From: Candidatus Roseilinea sp.
GTDB lineage: Bacteria > Chloroflexota > Anaerolineae > J036 > Brachytrichaceae
NCBI GenBank assembly: GCA_026003755.1
Contig: BPHV01000001.1
Location: 186,001-250,000 of the forward strand
Length of the DNA: 64,000 nucleotides
Direction: 5' to 3'
The stretch's first letter is position 1. The number at the start of each line of letters is the position of its first letter. The notes under the pieces were generated by a model. That model was given only the letters and a program-made list of their open reading frames with translations, was not told where the DNA came from and searched no databases. Shown in pieces: positions 1 to 9,000 of the stretch. The translations under genes and the position numbers were made by a program.

Positions 1-895
1 CCAGCAACGTGTCGTGGGCGCGGATGATTTCATCCGGCGAAGGGGCGAGCACAGTCTGGCCGTTGCGCAACACGGCCATGACGCTCATGCCGTATTGCTT
101 GCCGATGCCGCTGTCGACGATGCGCTGGTTGACCAAACTGGAGGTGGGCGGAATGCGCACCCGGTTCAGGCGCTGAAAGAGTTCATACGACTCGGTCAGC
201 ACATGGCTGTTGGCGCGCGCCGGATCGAGCGCCGCCGGGTCACGCGTCGGCAGCAGCCGCCGGCCGAGCGTGAGCATGAAGAGTATGCCGGCGAAGGTAA
301 CCGGCACGCCGACCGGTGCGAAGTCGAGCAGACCGTAGCCGCGCTGTCCACTGACCGTGAGCGCCTCGGAAACGACGATGTTGGCGGTGGTGAGCAGTGT
401 CGCCATGCCGCCGAGCGATGTCGCGAACGCCATCGGCATCATGATCTTTGAAGGGATCAACTTGCGGCGCTTTACGGCGTCCACTGCGCCCGGCAACAGC
501 ACGGCGGCGGCGGCGATGTTGTTCATGAACAGCGAGAGACAGGCGCCGCTGCTCATCACCAGCGCGATCATGCCGCGTTCGCCGCCCCGGTTGGCCTGGG
601 CTAAAACTCGCCCAAATGCGCGCGTGACGCCGGTGCGCTGCAACCCTTGCGCCAGGATGAAGATGCCGATGATGGTGACGACCGCCGAGCTGCTGAAGCC
701 GATGAAGACTTCGTGCGGTTCGATGATGCCGGTCAGGCCGAGCGACAACGCGACGCCGATGGCGACCAGGTCCGGTCGCAGGCGATCGGTTAGCATGAGC
801 GCGAACGCAATCACAAGGATCACGGTCAGCGCTACAACCGGCGAGATGGACGTCAACACAGGCAAGCTGAGGCTATTTGTCCAATTGACTGCCAT
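1..895 (-). CDS. SLC13-type permease with TrkA-C (RCK_C) domain, 3' end cut by window edge
   Basis: I translated the minus strand from an ATG at 895; the frame stays open to the window edge, giving 298 residues. The N-terminal half has several hydrophobic segments and a short MNN-containing hairpin typical of DASS/SLC13 and ArsB-like anion permeases. Around residues 240-298 a soluble stretch (SSLVNQRIVDSGIGKQYGM, then VLRNG) looks like an RCK_C/TrkA-C domain, which many bacterial SLC13 relatives carry between membrane halves. The second membrane half lies outside the window. The start is 15 bases after the PIG-L stop, with a weak GGGAAG ribosome site, so co-transcription is likely. The substrate (sulfate, dicarboxylate or another anion) cannot be decided from this fragment. 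Confidence 0.75.
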   Translation of the reverse strand, partial: MAVNWTNSLSLPVLTSISPVVALTVILVIAFALMLTDRLRPDLVAIGVALSLGLTGIIEPHEVFIGFSSSAVVTIIGIFILAQGLQRTGVTRAFGRVLAQANRGGERGMIALVMSSGACLSLFMNNIAAAAVLLPGAVDAVKRRKLIPSKIMMPMAFATSLGGMATLLTTANIVVSEALTVSGQRGYGLLDFAPVGVPVTFAGILFMLTLGRRLLPTRDPAALDPARANSHVLTESYELFQRLNRVRIPPTSSLVNQRIVDSGIGKQYGMSVMAVLRNGQTVLAPSPDEIIRAHDTLL

Positions 896-910
896 CTTGA
901 GCTTCCCGGC

Positions 911-1666
911 TCAGGCACCCAGGGTCAGGGTTGCTGCCTGGCCATCGGGCGCCTTGCTCTCGCGGGCCGGCGGGTCGCGTTTCTCCAGGAAGATGACCTT
1001 GAACGCTTCTGCCGGCGCCAATCCCTTGCCTTCCTGGAGCGCCCAGTCGCGGATGCGCTGCGCTATCTCTTCGCCGACCTGGCTTTTGTGTTGCAGCAAC
1101 GCGCGCACCTTCAGCTCGAGCGTGTCGCTGATGTCCACCCACGTGTCGGGGTCGTCCACCCATTGGATCCACACTTCGCGCACTTTGTGCGCCGGGCCGA
1201 GTTCGGGATACATCAGCGGCATGGCCGCGACCGGCGCGATGGCATCTAACGTGGCGATGCCGACCGCGCGATGATCGGGATGGTTGATGTACTCCTTGCC
1301 GCTGTACATGCGCGTGGGGTCCATGGCGATCACCACCTCAGGCTTGTGCTTGCGAATCATGCGCACGAGGTCTTTGCGCAGCTCAAGCGTGGGCATCACC
1401 TCGCCGTCGTTGTAGCGCAGGAACTCGACTTCGTGCACGCCGCAGATCTCGGCGGCGGCGCGCTGCTCGCGCTCGCGTATCTCGGCGATCGTCTCGCGGG
1501 TGAGCGTGGCATTGTGCGTGCCGCCGTTGCCGCTGGTGACCAGGACGTAGATAATTCGCGCGCCGCGCTTGGCCCACTTAGCGCAGGTGCCGGCGCAGCC
1601 GAATTCGATGTCGTCGGGATGAGCCGCGATGACCATCGCCGAGGTCGGGATGAACTCGTCGTGCAT
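911..1666 (-). CDS. PIG-L/LmbE family N-acetylglucosamine deacetylase-like protein
   Basis: The protein has 251 residues, normal for the family. The zinc site is intact: AHPDDIE at residues 15-21 and HPDH at 129-132. Family members remove the acetyl group from N-acetylglucosaminyl substrates (MshB and BshB in thiol synthesis, Dac in archaeal chitin breakdown). It is cytoplasmic, with no signal peptide. Once the frameshift in the preceding SIS gene is corrected, that gene ends 30 bases before this start, so the two are probably co-transcribed. The pairing of a SIS sugar-phosphate enzyme with a PIG-L deacetylase suggests amino-sugar catabolism, but mycothiol/bacillithiol-like roles or general detoxification are not excluded. 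The last 25 or so residues are low-complexity. Confidence 0.88.
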   Translation of the reverse strand: MHDEFIPTSAMVIAAHPDDIEFGCAGTCAKWAKRGARIIYVLVTSGNGGTHNATLTRETIAEIREREQRAAAEICGVHEVEFLRYNDGEVMPTLELRKDLVRMIRKHKPEVVIAMDPTRMYSGKEYINHPDHRAVGIATLDAIAPVAAMPLMYPELGPAHKVREVWIQWVDDPDTWVDISDTLELKVRALLQHKSQVGEEIAQRIRDWALQEGKGLAPAEAFKVIFLEKRDPPARESKAPDGQAATLTLGA

Positions 1667-1696
1667 ACCGCAGCGGCGATTCTACAACTTGCTTGT

Positions 1697-2759
1697 CTAC
1701 TTCGTCACGGTCACCTTGCTGACCCCGCGCGATTGATCTGGGTTGTGGCCTAGTTGCAAGGAGAGGTTTAAGGCAAGCAACTGCCCAACGGCGATAAATG
1801 CGATGGGGGCTGAGCAAGCTGGATGGCGCATCCACCACCAGCGCGTTGAGCATGGGATGATCGGGAAGCGCTGCTGCGGCGGGCGAAGTGGCCAAGCAGA
1901 AGATCCGTCCGCCCCGTTCGAGGATGCGCGCGATGACCTGGACCGTCGTCGCTTGCGTCTCGTCGTGATTGAGCAGGATGATGACCGGATACCCCGGCTC
2001 GATCAACGCCAGCGGGCCGTGCAGGAAGTCGGCAGCGGAGTATGCGTGCGCGCTGATGAAGCAAGTCTCTTTCAGTTTAAGGGCAATCTCGTGCGCTGCG
2101 CCGTATGCGTAGCCGCGTCCGATGACCGCCAAGCGCTTCTCCCTGAGGAGGGAGGGGACCCAGGCGGTGAGTAGCGGTTCCCGCGACAGTGCGTTGCGCA
2201 CGTAGTGGGGCAGGCAGTGCAGGTGTTGTTTTAGCGCGGCGTCGTCTTGCATCGCAGCAACCAACCCAGCGTAGGCAGCGCACTGTGCTGTGACGGTCTT
2301 GGTGGCGGCCAACGCGCGCTCGGGGCCGACGTCGAGGAGGAGCACATGCTCAGCAGCCGCAGTGATGGGGGAGCCGGGCGTGTTGGTGATGGCAAGGGTC
2401 ACTGCGCCCTGGCGACGCCCGGCTTCAAGCACGGCGGTAACATCCGCGCCAGCGCCGCTCTGCGAGACGCCGACGACCAGCGCGTCGGCCAGCCGCGGCG
2501 GCGTGCCGTATAGGGTGTAGAGCGAAGGCGCGGCCAGCGCAGTCGGCATGCGCGCTTGCCCTTCGAGCAGATACTTGCCGTAGATGGAGGCGTTGTCGCT
2601 GCTGCCCCGCGCTGCAAGGACGGCGAAAGTGCATGTGCGCGCGGCGTCGGCAATCGGTGGGAGTGCCGCATCGGCGCGCGCAAGCAAGCGCGCGAGCGCC
2701 TCGGGCTGCTCGTAGATTTCGGCGCGCATGTGTGCGCCGGGCGCGTAGGGTTGAGTCAT
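1697..2759 (-). CDS. Double SIS-domain sugar-phosphate isomerase/deaminase (GlmS/GlmD/AgaS-like), frameshifted near 3' end
   Basis: The protein starts with an HMRAEIYEQPEAL segment and has two SIS domains with phosphate-sugar binding motifs (ARGSSDNAS near residue 50, VSQSGAGADV near 98). This is the isomerase half of GlmS without the glutaminase domain, as in GlmD/NagB-II or AgaS. The uninterrupted frame runs to 1578 and overlaps the next gene with an unrelated Arg-rich tail. Removing one G from the five-G run at 1805-1809 (plus strand) restores the family ending, HNPDQSRGVSKVTVTK followed by TAG at 1697-1699. The corrected product is 353 residues, normal for the family, and the overlap becomes a 30-base gap. 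Either the gene is recently broken or the base is a sequencing or assembly error. It follows mrpG by 43 bases. Confidence 0.85.
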
Positions 2760-2802
2760 GCGGTCAACTCGGCAGTGGGTGGTGTGAAGAGGTTGCCGAG
2801 GG

Positions 2803-3177
2803 TCATTCTGCCGGCTCGGCCTGCGCAGGCTGGGGCTGGCGCGCCGAGGCCTGGATGCGTTTGCCGGCCAGATCGTCGCGCATGGCTTGTTTCATTGGAA
2901 TGCCCAGCCGGTAAGACGCTGAGCTGATGGCATGCGAGACCACCGGACCGGCCAGGATCAGTAGCGCGATCAACACCAGCGCCTTGCTCCAAGCCAGCGG
3001 CGTGGCGAACACAGCGGCTACAGTGAGCAACACCACGCCAAATGTCGAGACTTTGCCGGTGGCGTGCATGCGCGCATATACGTCTGGCAGCCGAACCAAA
3101 CCAATGATGCCGATGATCGAAAAGAACGTGCCGATCAGAATGGCGACGGTGGCGATCAGGTAGCCGAAATCTTCCAT
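2803..3177 (-). CDS. mrpG: Mrp Na+/H+ antiporter subunit G
   Basis: The 124-residue membrane protein has three hydrophobic segments and the MrpG/PhaG core GLVRLPDVYARMHATGK at about residues 26-42. MrpG is a small subunit of the multisubunit cation/proton antiporter in the cytoplasmic membrane. It is the last mrp gene of the operon. The C-terminal 35 residues are polar and extend beyond the usual family core. The ATG at 3177 is only three bases from a heptamer repeat array, so no Shine-Dalgarno sequence precedes it. Translation may be weak or coupled to upstream reading. Confidence 0.93.
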   Translation of the reverse strand: MEDFGYLIATVAILIGTFFSIIGIIGLVRLPDVYARMHATGKVSTFGVVLLTVAAVFATPLAWSKALVLIALLILAGPVVSHAISSASYRLGIPMKQAMRDDLAGKRIQASARQPQPAQAEPAE

Positions 3178-3180
3178 AGC

Positions 3181-3284
3181 AGAAGTCAGAGGTCAGAAGT
3201 CAGAAGTCAGAAGTCAGATGCAGGACGCAAGACGCGAGATGCAAAACGCAAAACGTAAAGCTCATAGCCCGCAGCTCACAGCTC
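3181..3284. repeat. Degenerate heptamer tandem array, 15 units
   Basis: Read on the plus strand, the units are AGAAGTC, AGAGGTC, AGAAGTC three times, a six-base AGATGC, AGGACGC, AAGACGC, GAGATGC, AAAACGC, AAAACGT, AAAGCTC, ATAGCCC, GCAGCTC and ACAGCTC. All but one are exactly seven bases, and the unit drifts stepwise from one sequence to another. The array fills the whole gap between the mrpG start (3177) and the mrpF stop (3284-3286); its last base is the first base of the plus-strand complement of that stop. It resembles the heptanucleotide STRR-type repeats described in cyanobacteria. That comparison comes from memory, not from a search. Confidence 0.9.
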
Positions 3285-3559
3285 TAAAACATCTGCCGGT
3301 TGGCGATGTAGCGCACCAAGGCAATTGTGCCAACGTAGCTGATGGCCGATGCGCCGAGCGCTAGATCCATGTAACGCGCATTATCGTTGAGCAAGGTCAG
3401 CAGCACGAAGATGGCCAGCACTAACGTTGCGATGACGTCGGCGGCCACGATGCGATCCATCACCGTCTCGCCGCGCCAAACGCGCTGCACGGCGATGAAG
3501 ATCATCGCCACATGAATCACCAGCGACACAATGGCGACGAGCATGAAGGTCTCTCGCAT
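3284..3559 (-). CDS. mrpF: Mrp Na+/H+ antiporter subunit F
   Basis: The 91-residue protein has three transmembrane segments and the MrpF/PhaF centre GETVMDRIVAADVIATL at about residues 30-46. It is a small membrane subunit of the Mrp antiporter. The ATG at 3559 is preceded by GGAGG seven bases upstream. It lies 21 bases after mrpE and directly before the heptamer array. Length and order are normal for the family. Confidence 0.93.
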   Translation of the reverse strand: MRETFMLVAIVSLVIHVAMIFIAVQRVWRGETVMDRIVAADVIATLVLAIFVLLTLLNDNARYMDLALGASAISYVGTIALVRYIANRQMF

Positions 3560-3580
3560 ATTCCATCCTCCAGCCTGGGG

Positions 3581-4063
3581 TTACTCGAAGATGCTCTGCA
3601 ACATCGCCCGGCGTTTGCGCTGCGCCTCTTCGGCGCCCTCGGCGCTGGTCACTACATCCAGGCAATGCGTGTACATCACGCCGTCGTCGCCGATCTCCAC
3701 AACTTGCTCGCCGGGCGTGACGGTGATGGCGTGCGCGCTGAGCGCGACGCCGAGTTCGCTTTTCATACCGGCTTGGATGGCGATGATGCCCGGGCGGATG
3801 GGCAGCTTGGGGTCGAGCACGATGCGCGCCACGCGGATGCCGTTGCGAATGATGTCTACGCCCAGCCACAACGTGTACCGGGCGAGGTTGAGCAGCGCCA
3901 ACGGCAATCGGCTGAGCGACATGGGCTGGCTGACCGGCCTCAGGATCACGGCAATGGCGCCGCCGATCAGCAACCCAATAACGAGGTTTGATGGCTCAAT
4001 GTTGGCCGTAATGGCCAGATAGATCAGCCAACAGATGAGGGTGAGTCTCAAATATGCGAGCAT
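3581..4063 (-). CDS. mrpE: Mrp Na+/H+ antiporter subunit E
   Basis: The 160-residue protein matches MrpE/PhaE: an N-terminal hydrophobic hairpin (residues 1-45), then a cytoplasmic part with the conserved SELGVALSAHAITVTPGE segment near residues 101-118. MrpE is needed for assembly or activity of the antiporter complex in characterised systems. A GGAG site lies about 11 bases before the ATG at 4063, and the start is 34 bases after the mrpD stop. The C-terminal 25 residues (EGAEEAQRKRRAML) form a charged tail. Confidence 0.93.
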   Translation of the reverse strand: MLAYLRLTLICWLIYLAITANIEPSNLVIGLLIGGAIAVILRPVSQPMSLSRLPLALLNLARYTLWLGVDIIRNGIRVARIVLDPKLPIRPGIIAIQAGMKSELGVALSAHAITVTPGEQVVEIGDDGVMYTHCLDVVTSAEGAEEAQRKRRAMLQSIFE

Positions 4064-4097
4064 CGTTCTGATTGATCTCCTTGATCCATCGAATGAT

Positions 4098-5642
4098 TCA
4101 TGGGGCGCGGCCTGTCCTTTCGCCCAGCACGGCTTGCACGTACGCTTGCGGCTGGCGAATCCATGCGCTGGTATCTTGCGACAGTTGCAATAACGGCTGC
4201 GCCCAGATACCCAGCAAGAGGCATGTCGTAATCATCAGGCCGGGCGCGAGCAGGCTATCGCCGGAGGGCTTCACTTTGGCATCCGATGAATCCGGCTTGA
4301 ACGGCTCCCACCAGATCTTCATTAATGCGCGAAAGACGTAGACCAGGGTGATGATGCTGGAGACGCCGAGCAGCAACAGCGGCACCCAGTAGGTCAGCGT
4401 TTCGTTCACGTCGCCGCTTTGGGCCGCCTGCACGCCGCTCTGAAACAGGGTTAGCTTGCTGATGAAGCCGTTGGTCGGCGGTACGCCGGCCAGCGCCATA
4501 CCGCCGATGAAGAACAACACGCCGGCCAACGGCGCATACTTGCCTGTGCCACGCAAGACGCCAAACGATGCCGTCTTCACCGGCGCGCGGCTGGCCAGAT
4601 AGCCGCTGAGCATCAACATTGTGCTCTTGACGAGCGCATGATTGAAAGTAAACAGGACGGCCGCTGCCAACGACAGCGGCGTGGCCCAGCCCACGCCGAC
4701 GTGGATGAAACCGATCTGCGCCAGCGTCGAATAGGCGAACATGCGCTTAGCATTGTGTGTGCCGGCTGCGCCTAACCCGCCGAACACGATGCCCACAATG
4801 CCCAGTGCGATGAGCAACGTGCGAGGCCAATCAGCATGCGGCATCAGCAACGTGGTCAGGCGCAGGAAGCCATACACGCCGATCTTCACTACGACCGACG
4901 ATAGCATGGCCGAGACTGGCGTTGGCGAAGCTGTGTGGAAGTCGGGCTGCCAGAAGTGAAAGGGGACGACGGCGCTCTTGATCATGAACGTGACGGCCAG
5001 GAAGACGATGGCTGCCGGCAACAAGGCCGGCGTTTGGTCGGTGGCAATGCGCGCTGCCAGGTCGGCCATGTTCAGCGTGCCGTAGCTGATATACAGGCAG
5101 CCGACGCCGAACAGCAGACAGAACGAGGCCACAGTGCTGATCAGGAAATACTTATAGGCCGCCTCGGGGCCGTAGCGGTCGTCGCTCATGGCGGTGAGCA
5201 CCGTGCCGCTGATCACGATCAGCTCGACCATGACGAACAGGTTGAAGATGTCCCCGGTGAGCATGCCGCCGGTAAGGCCGGTGACCAGGCACAGGAAGAG
5301 CGGGTAGAACGTGGAATGGTGCACTGCCCTGTCCTTGGCCCCAAGTGCATAGATGAAGCCGAACACGAACACGAGCTGCACCATCACGGCCATCGTTGCC
5401 GAGAGCAAGTCGGCGACGATGGTAATGCCGAAAGGCGCCGGCCAATGCCCCATTTGATATACGACCGGCCGGCCGGTGGACCACACCGTCCACAACAGAT
5501 AAGCGCTCGACCCAAACGCGGTGAGCATTGCGCCGAAGGCCCAGGCGGCTTGTAGCCGAAAGTTGCGCCGCAGGAGCAGCGCCACTGCCGCAGCCGTCAG
5601 CGGAATGACGATCGGCAGAATGGCAAGTGAAGATGACATCAT
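4098..5642 (-). CDS. mrpD: Mrp Na+/H+ antiporter subunit D
   Basis: The 514-residue polytopic protein (about 14 transmembrane segments) belongs to the NuoL/M/N-related proton_antipo_M family. It carries the conserved KSAVVPFHFWQPDFHTASPTP stretch near residue 222 and a TFNHALVKSTMLMLSGY segment further on. MrpD is one of the two large antiporter-like channel subunits. Two adjacent ATG codons (5642 and 5639) could start it. It sits between mrpC and mrpE in the usual order. The C-terminal region after residue 440 is a soluble linker followed by one last helix. Confidence 0.95.
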   Translation of the reverse strand: MMSSSLAILPIVIPLTAAAVALLLRRNFRLQAAWAFGAMLTAFGSSAYLLWTVWSTGRPVVYQMGHWPAPFGITIVADLLSATMAVMVQLVFVFGFIYALGAKDRAVHHSTFYPLFLCLVTGLTGGMLTGDIFNLFVMVELIVISGTVLTAMSDDRYGPEAAYKYFLISTVASFCLLFGVGCLYISYGTLNMADLAARIATDQTPALLPAAIVFLAVTFMIKSAVVPFHFWQPDFHTASPTPVSAMLSSVVVKIGVYGFLRLTTLLMPHADWPRTLLIALGIVGIVFGGLGAAGTHNAKRMFAYSTLAQIGFIHVGVGWATPLSLAAAVLFTFNHALVKSTMLMLSGYLASRAPVKTASFGVLRGTGKYAPLAGVLFFIGGMALAGVPPTNGFISKLTLFQSGVQAAQSGDVNETLTYWVPLLLLGVSSIITLVYVFRALMKIWWEPFKPDSSDAKVKPSGDSLLAPGLMITTCLLLGIWAQPLLQLSQDTSAWIRQPQAYVQAVLGERTGRAP

Positions 5643-5677
5643 GCCTCAGGACTCGATCGCTTGCCGCAAGGGCGGTT

Positions 5678-6010
5678 CTAATGGCTCAGCCCTTTGACTT
5701 CATCGTTGTCTCCTGTGCGGTAGCGCGCCGCGATGACGTAGAGCAGCGCCAACACGAAGGCGAAGCCGCCCAGGCTGATCACGATGGCGGTGAGTATGAG
5801 CGCCTGCGGCAGCGCATCGCTGCGCTGGCCGGCTGCCTTCGCATATGCCTCGACCACGCCGTCGTAGGCGCCGATGGAAAGCAAAAACAAGTTCACCGCA
5901 TTCGAGAGGATGACCAAGCCGATGGCTGAACGAATGACGTTGCGGCGCAACAACTGATACAGCCCGATGCCGAACAGCGCGCCGATCGAAAGCGCTTTGA
6001 TGATTTCCAT
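5678..6010 (-). CDS. mrpC: Mrp Na+/H+ antiporter subunit C
   Basis: The 110-residue protein has three transmembrane segments and resembles NuoK, as expected for MrpC/MnhC: GLYQLLRRNVIRSAIGLVIL near residues 16-35, then a PQALILTAIVISLGGFAF segment near 69-86. It is a membrane subunit of the Mrp complex. The start at 6010 is 34 bases after the mrpAB stop, and the stop is 35 bases before mrpD. Confidence 0.95.
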   Translation of the reverse strand: MEIIKALSIGALFGIGLYQLLRRNVIRSAIGLVILSNAVNLFLLSIGAYDGVVEAYAKAAGQRSDALPQALILTAIVISLGGFAFVLALLYVIAARYRTGDNDEVKGLSH

Positions 6011-6044
6011 AGCTCAACTGGTGATTGGTAATTTGGTCACGGGT

Positions 6045-9000
6045 TCACTCCAGGTCACGCTCTGGATGGCCCAGCGTGTCAATGATGAAGATGGCCGCGC
6101 CGAGGACGACCAGACAGATGGCGACCTCGAACAGGAACGACGTGCTGATGTAGAAACCCTTGGGTAAGGGCAACCCCAGCGCCGCGCCGAAGTCGAAGGG
6201 TGAGAAGAATCCGCCGCCTAGGAACACCGGCGCGATTGAGCCGGCCATCACCGTGAGGATGCCGGCGCCGATCAGCAGCCCGGGCCGAAGGAAGCGCAGG
6301 CGACTCCTGGTCTCGTCATAGCCGAAGACGACGTACCAGAAGCCCACGCCCAAACTAAGCGTGACGCCAGCGGTGAAGCCATCGCCCGGCTGGTCGTGGC
6401 CGTAGACCATCTGCACCACAGCCAGCATGAACGCTAATGGCAGCACGATGTAGGCAAGCGCATGGATGAAGGGCGACGTGCGGGCGCCGTCAATGCCGGT
6501 GATCGTGGGCGGCAGCGGCCGTTGCAACAGGGCAACTAAATCCGGCTCAATTTCGCCTTCGGTCGGCAGGCCCGCCGTTTCGCGCCTTTTCATTGCGTAG
6601 CGCAGCAGCGAGAACACGCCGACGCCGGCCATGCTGAACACGGTGATCTCGATCAAAGTATCGAAGCCGCGGAAATCCACCACAATTGCGCCGACGATGT
6701 CGGCAGCGCCGGTGAGCGGCTTGGCATTTTGCTCGTAGTAGGGCGTGACCAGCGAAGTGCGTGGGCGCGAAGCGAAGGCGTAGAGGCACAGCACCGTCAC
6801 CATCGCGCCGCCGGCGACGGCAATGAACGCGTTGCGCATCTGAACGCCGGTGCCGTTCAACCTCTCGGCCCGCTCGCGCTGCGCGCGTGGCAACCGCGAG
6901 AGTGCCAGCACCAGCACCACCAGCGTCAGTGTGTCTACCACCGCCTGAACCAGCGCCACGTCCGGCGACGGTTCGAGGGCGATGACGACGGCCACGGCCA
7001 ACCCCGATGAGCCGAGCGCGATGATGGCCAATAGATCGCGCCGGATGACGATGGAAACGAACGACGCTGCTACGGCCAGCAACAGACCGAAGGCGCGCAG
7101 GGCTGTCTGGGCGTTGAGAGGTTCATTGAAGAGGCGTGCCCACAGAAGATCGGGTAGTGCTGTGCCATCGAACACGCGCCATAAGCCGCCGAACATGATC
7201 ACGAGGGCGAACAGCGCCGTGAGGATCACCGCCAAATAGACGCGGATGCGGCCGGCCTGCGTGCGCGTGATGATGTCGGCTGCGCGGTCCAGGCTGCGCA
7301 GCACGCCGTCGTAGATCAGATTCATGTTCAACGCCGACACGCCCGGGATAGCGCGGATGGGGCTGCGCAGGGTAAACAGGACGATACCCAGCGTGATCGC
7401 GATGCCGCTCAGGATCAGCGGCAGGTTGATCCCGTGAAACAGTTCCAGTGACACCTTGACCTTTGTCCCATAGGCGGCAGTGGCTGCGCTGGCCAGCAAT
7501 TGGGCGATCGCCTCCGGCTGCAGCGCGCCGATGATGAGCGACAATCCGGCCAGGATCGCCGGCCCGAGCAACATGCCGGCCGGTGCTTCGTGGGCGTGCA
7601 CATCGGAGGTGTCGTGTGCGTCGGTGACGTTGAGGCACGGCCACCCCGCTCCCGGCCTGGTCACGAATGTGTCTAGGGTGAACGTCGCGGCTTGAGCCAG
7701 CATCAAGGCGCCGGTGAACACAATAACGGCGGGCAGCGCAGCGCGCAACAAATCCGGCAGAGCGTCCTCCAAGCCTGCGGCCAGGAGCGTCTCCTTGGCC
7801 AGAAAGCCGAATAACGGCGGCAAGCCGGCCATGGAGAGCGCTGCGATGCTGCAAACGACGAACGTCCGGGGCATGACGCGCCAGAGATGACCCAGCCGGC
7901 GCAGGTCGCGCACGCCGGCCTCGTGATCCACGATGCCGGCGATCATGAACAGCGCGCCCTTGTAGAGCGCGTGCGCCAAGACGCCGATCGCCAGCGCCTT
8001 GAACGCCGACGGCGCTTCTTTGCCGATCAACATCATCAATACGCCGAGCTGGCTGACGGTGGAGTAGGCCAGCACGCTCTTCAGATCGCTCTGGCGCAGG
8101 CCGATGATCGCGCCCAGCAGCATGGTGGCGCCGCCGGTCACGATCAGCAGCCAGAACCACATCGGCGTGTTCCCCAGCGCGGGATGCAGACGCGCCATGA
8201 GGTAGATGCCGGCCTTGACCATCGTGGCCGAGTGCAGATAGGCGCTGGCCGGCGTGGGCGCCGTCATTGCCTTGGGCAGCCAGAAGTGGAAGGGCGCCTG
8301 GGCGCTCTTCGTGAATGCACCGAAGGCGATCAGCCCGAGCATGACGGGATACCACGCATCGTTGCGCAAGGCGTCGCCGCTGCGCAGAATCGTCGCCAGG
8401 TCGGTGCTGCCGCTGATGGCCGAGGCAAACAGCAGCCCGGCCAGCAGGGCGATGCCGCCGCCGCCGGTGATGAAAAGCGCCTTGAACGCGCCGCTGCGCG
8501 CCTCTTCGTCTTTGGTCTTGTAGGCGATGAGCAAAAACGACGTGATGCTGGTGCCTTCCCAGAACAGGAAGAGCGTGATCACATCGCCGGCCAGCACCAG
8601 CCCCAACATGCTGGTCATGAACAGGAGGACATACAGGAAGAAGCGCGCGTCGGTGTTGGGGAGTAGAGACTCGGATGTCGGAGGCGCGTGTGACCCCCGC
8701 GCTCTCGTCTCGACTGCTGACCTTTCATCCGCGCGCTTCGGCGTGAAGTAGTAACCGGCGTAGATCAGCACCAGTGCCCCAATGCCGGTGATAATCAACC
8801 CGAACAGCGCGCTCAGGCCATCCAGATAGAACGCGAACTCGACGCCGAGCGCCGGTAGCCAGGGCATGCGCCAGGTCCAGGCATCGCCGGCGGCCATGCG
8901 GGGGAACTGCGACGCGATGGCGATGAAGGCGGTCGCCGGAGCGATGGCCAGCAGCCATCCCAGCGCGCGGGTAGGGATGCGCGCTCCGAATGCCGTTGCC

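Noticed and set aside
357-1274. A 305-codon plus-strand frame near the left edge
   Set aside because: It lies opposite the SLC13-type permease and the PIG-L gene, both recognised on the minus strand by family motifs.
3181-3284. CRISPR array
   Set aside because: Units are seven bases with no unique spacers and no cas genes nearby; it is a simple tandem repeat.
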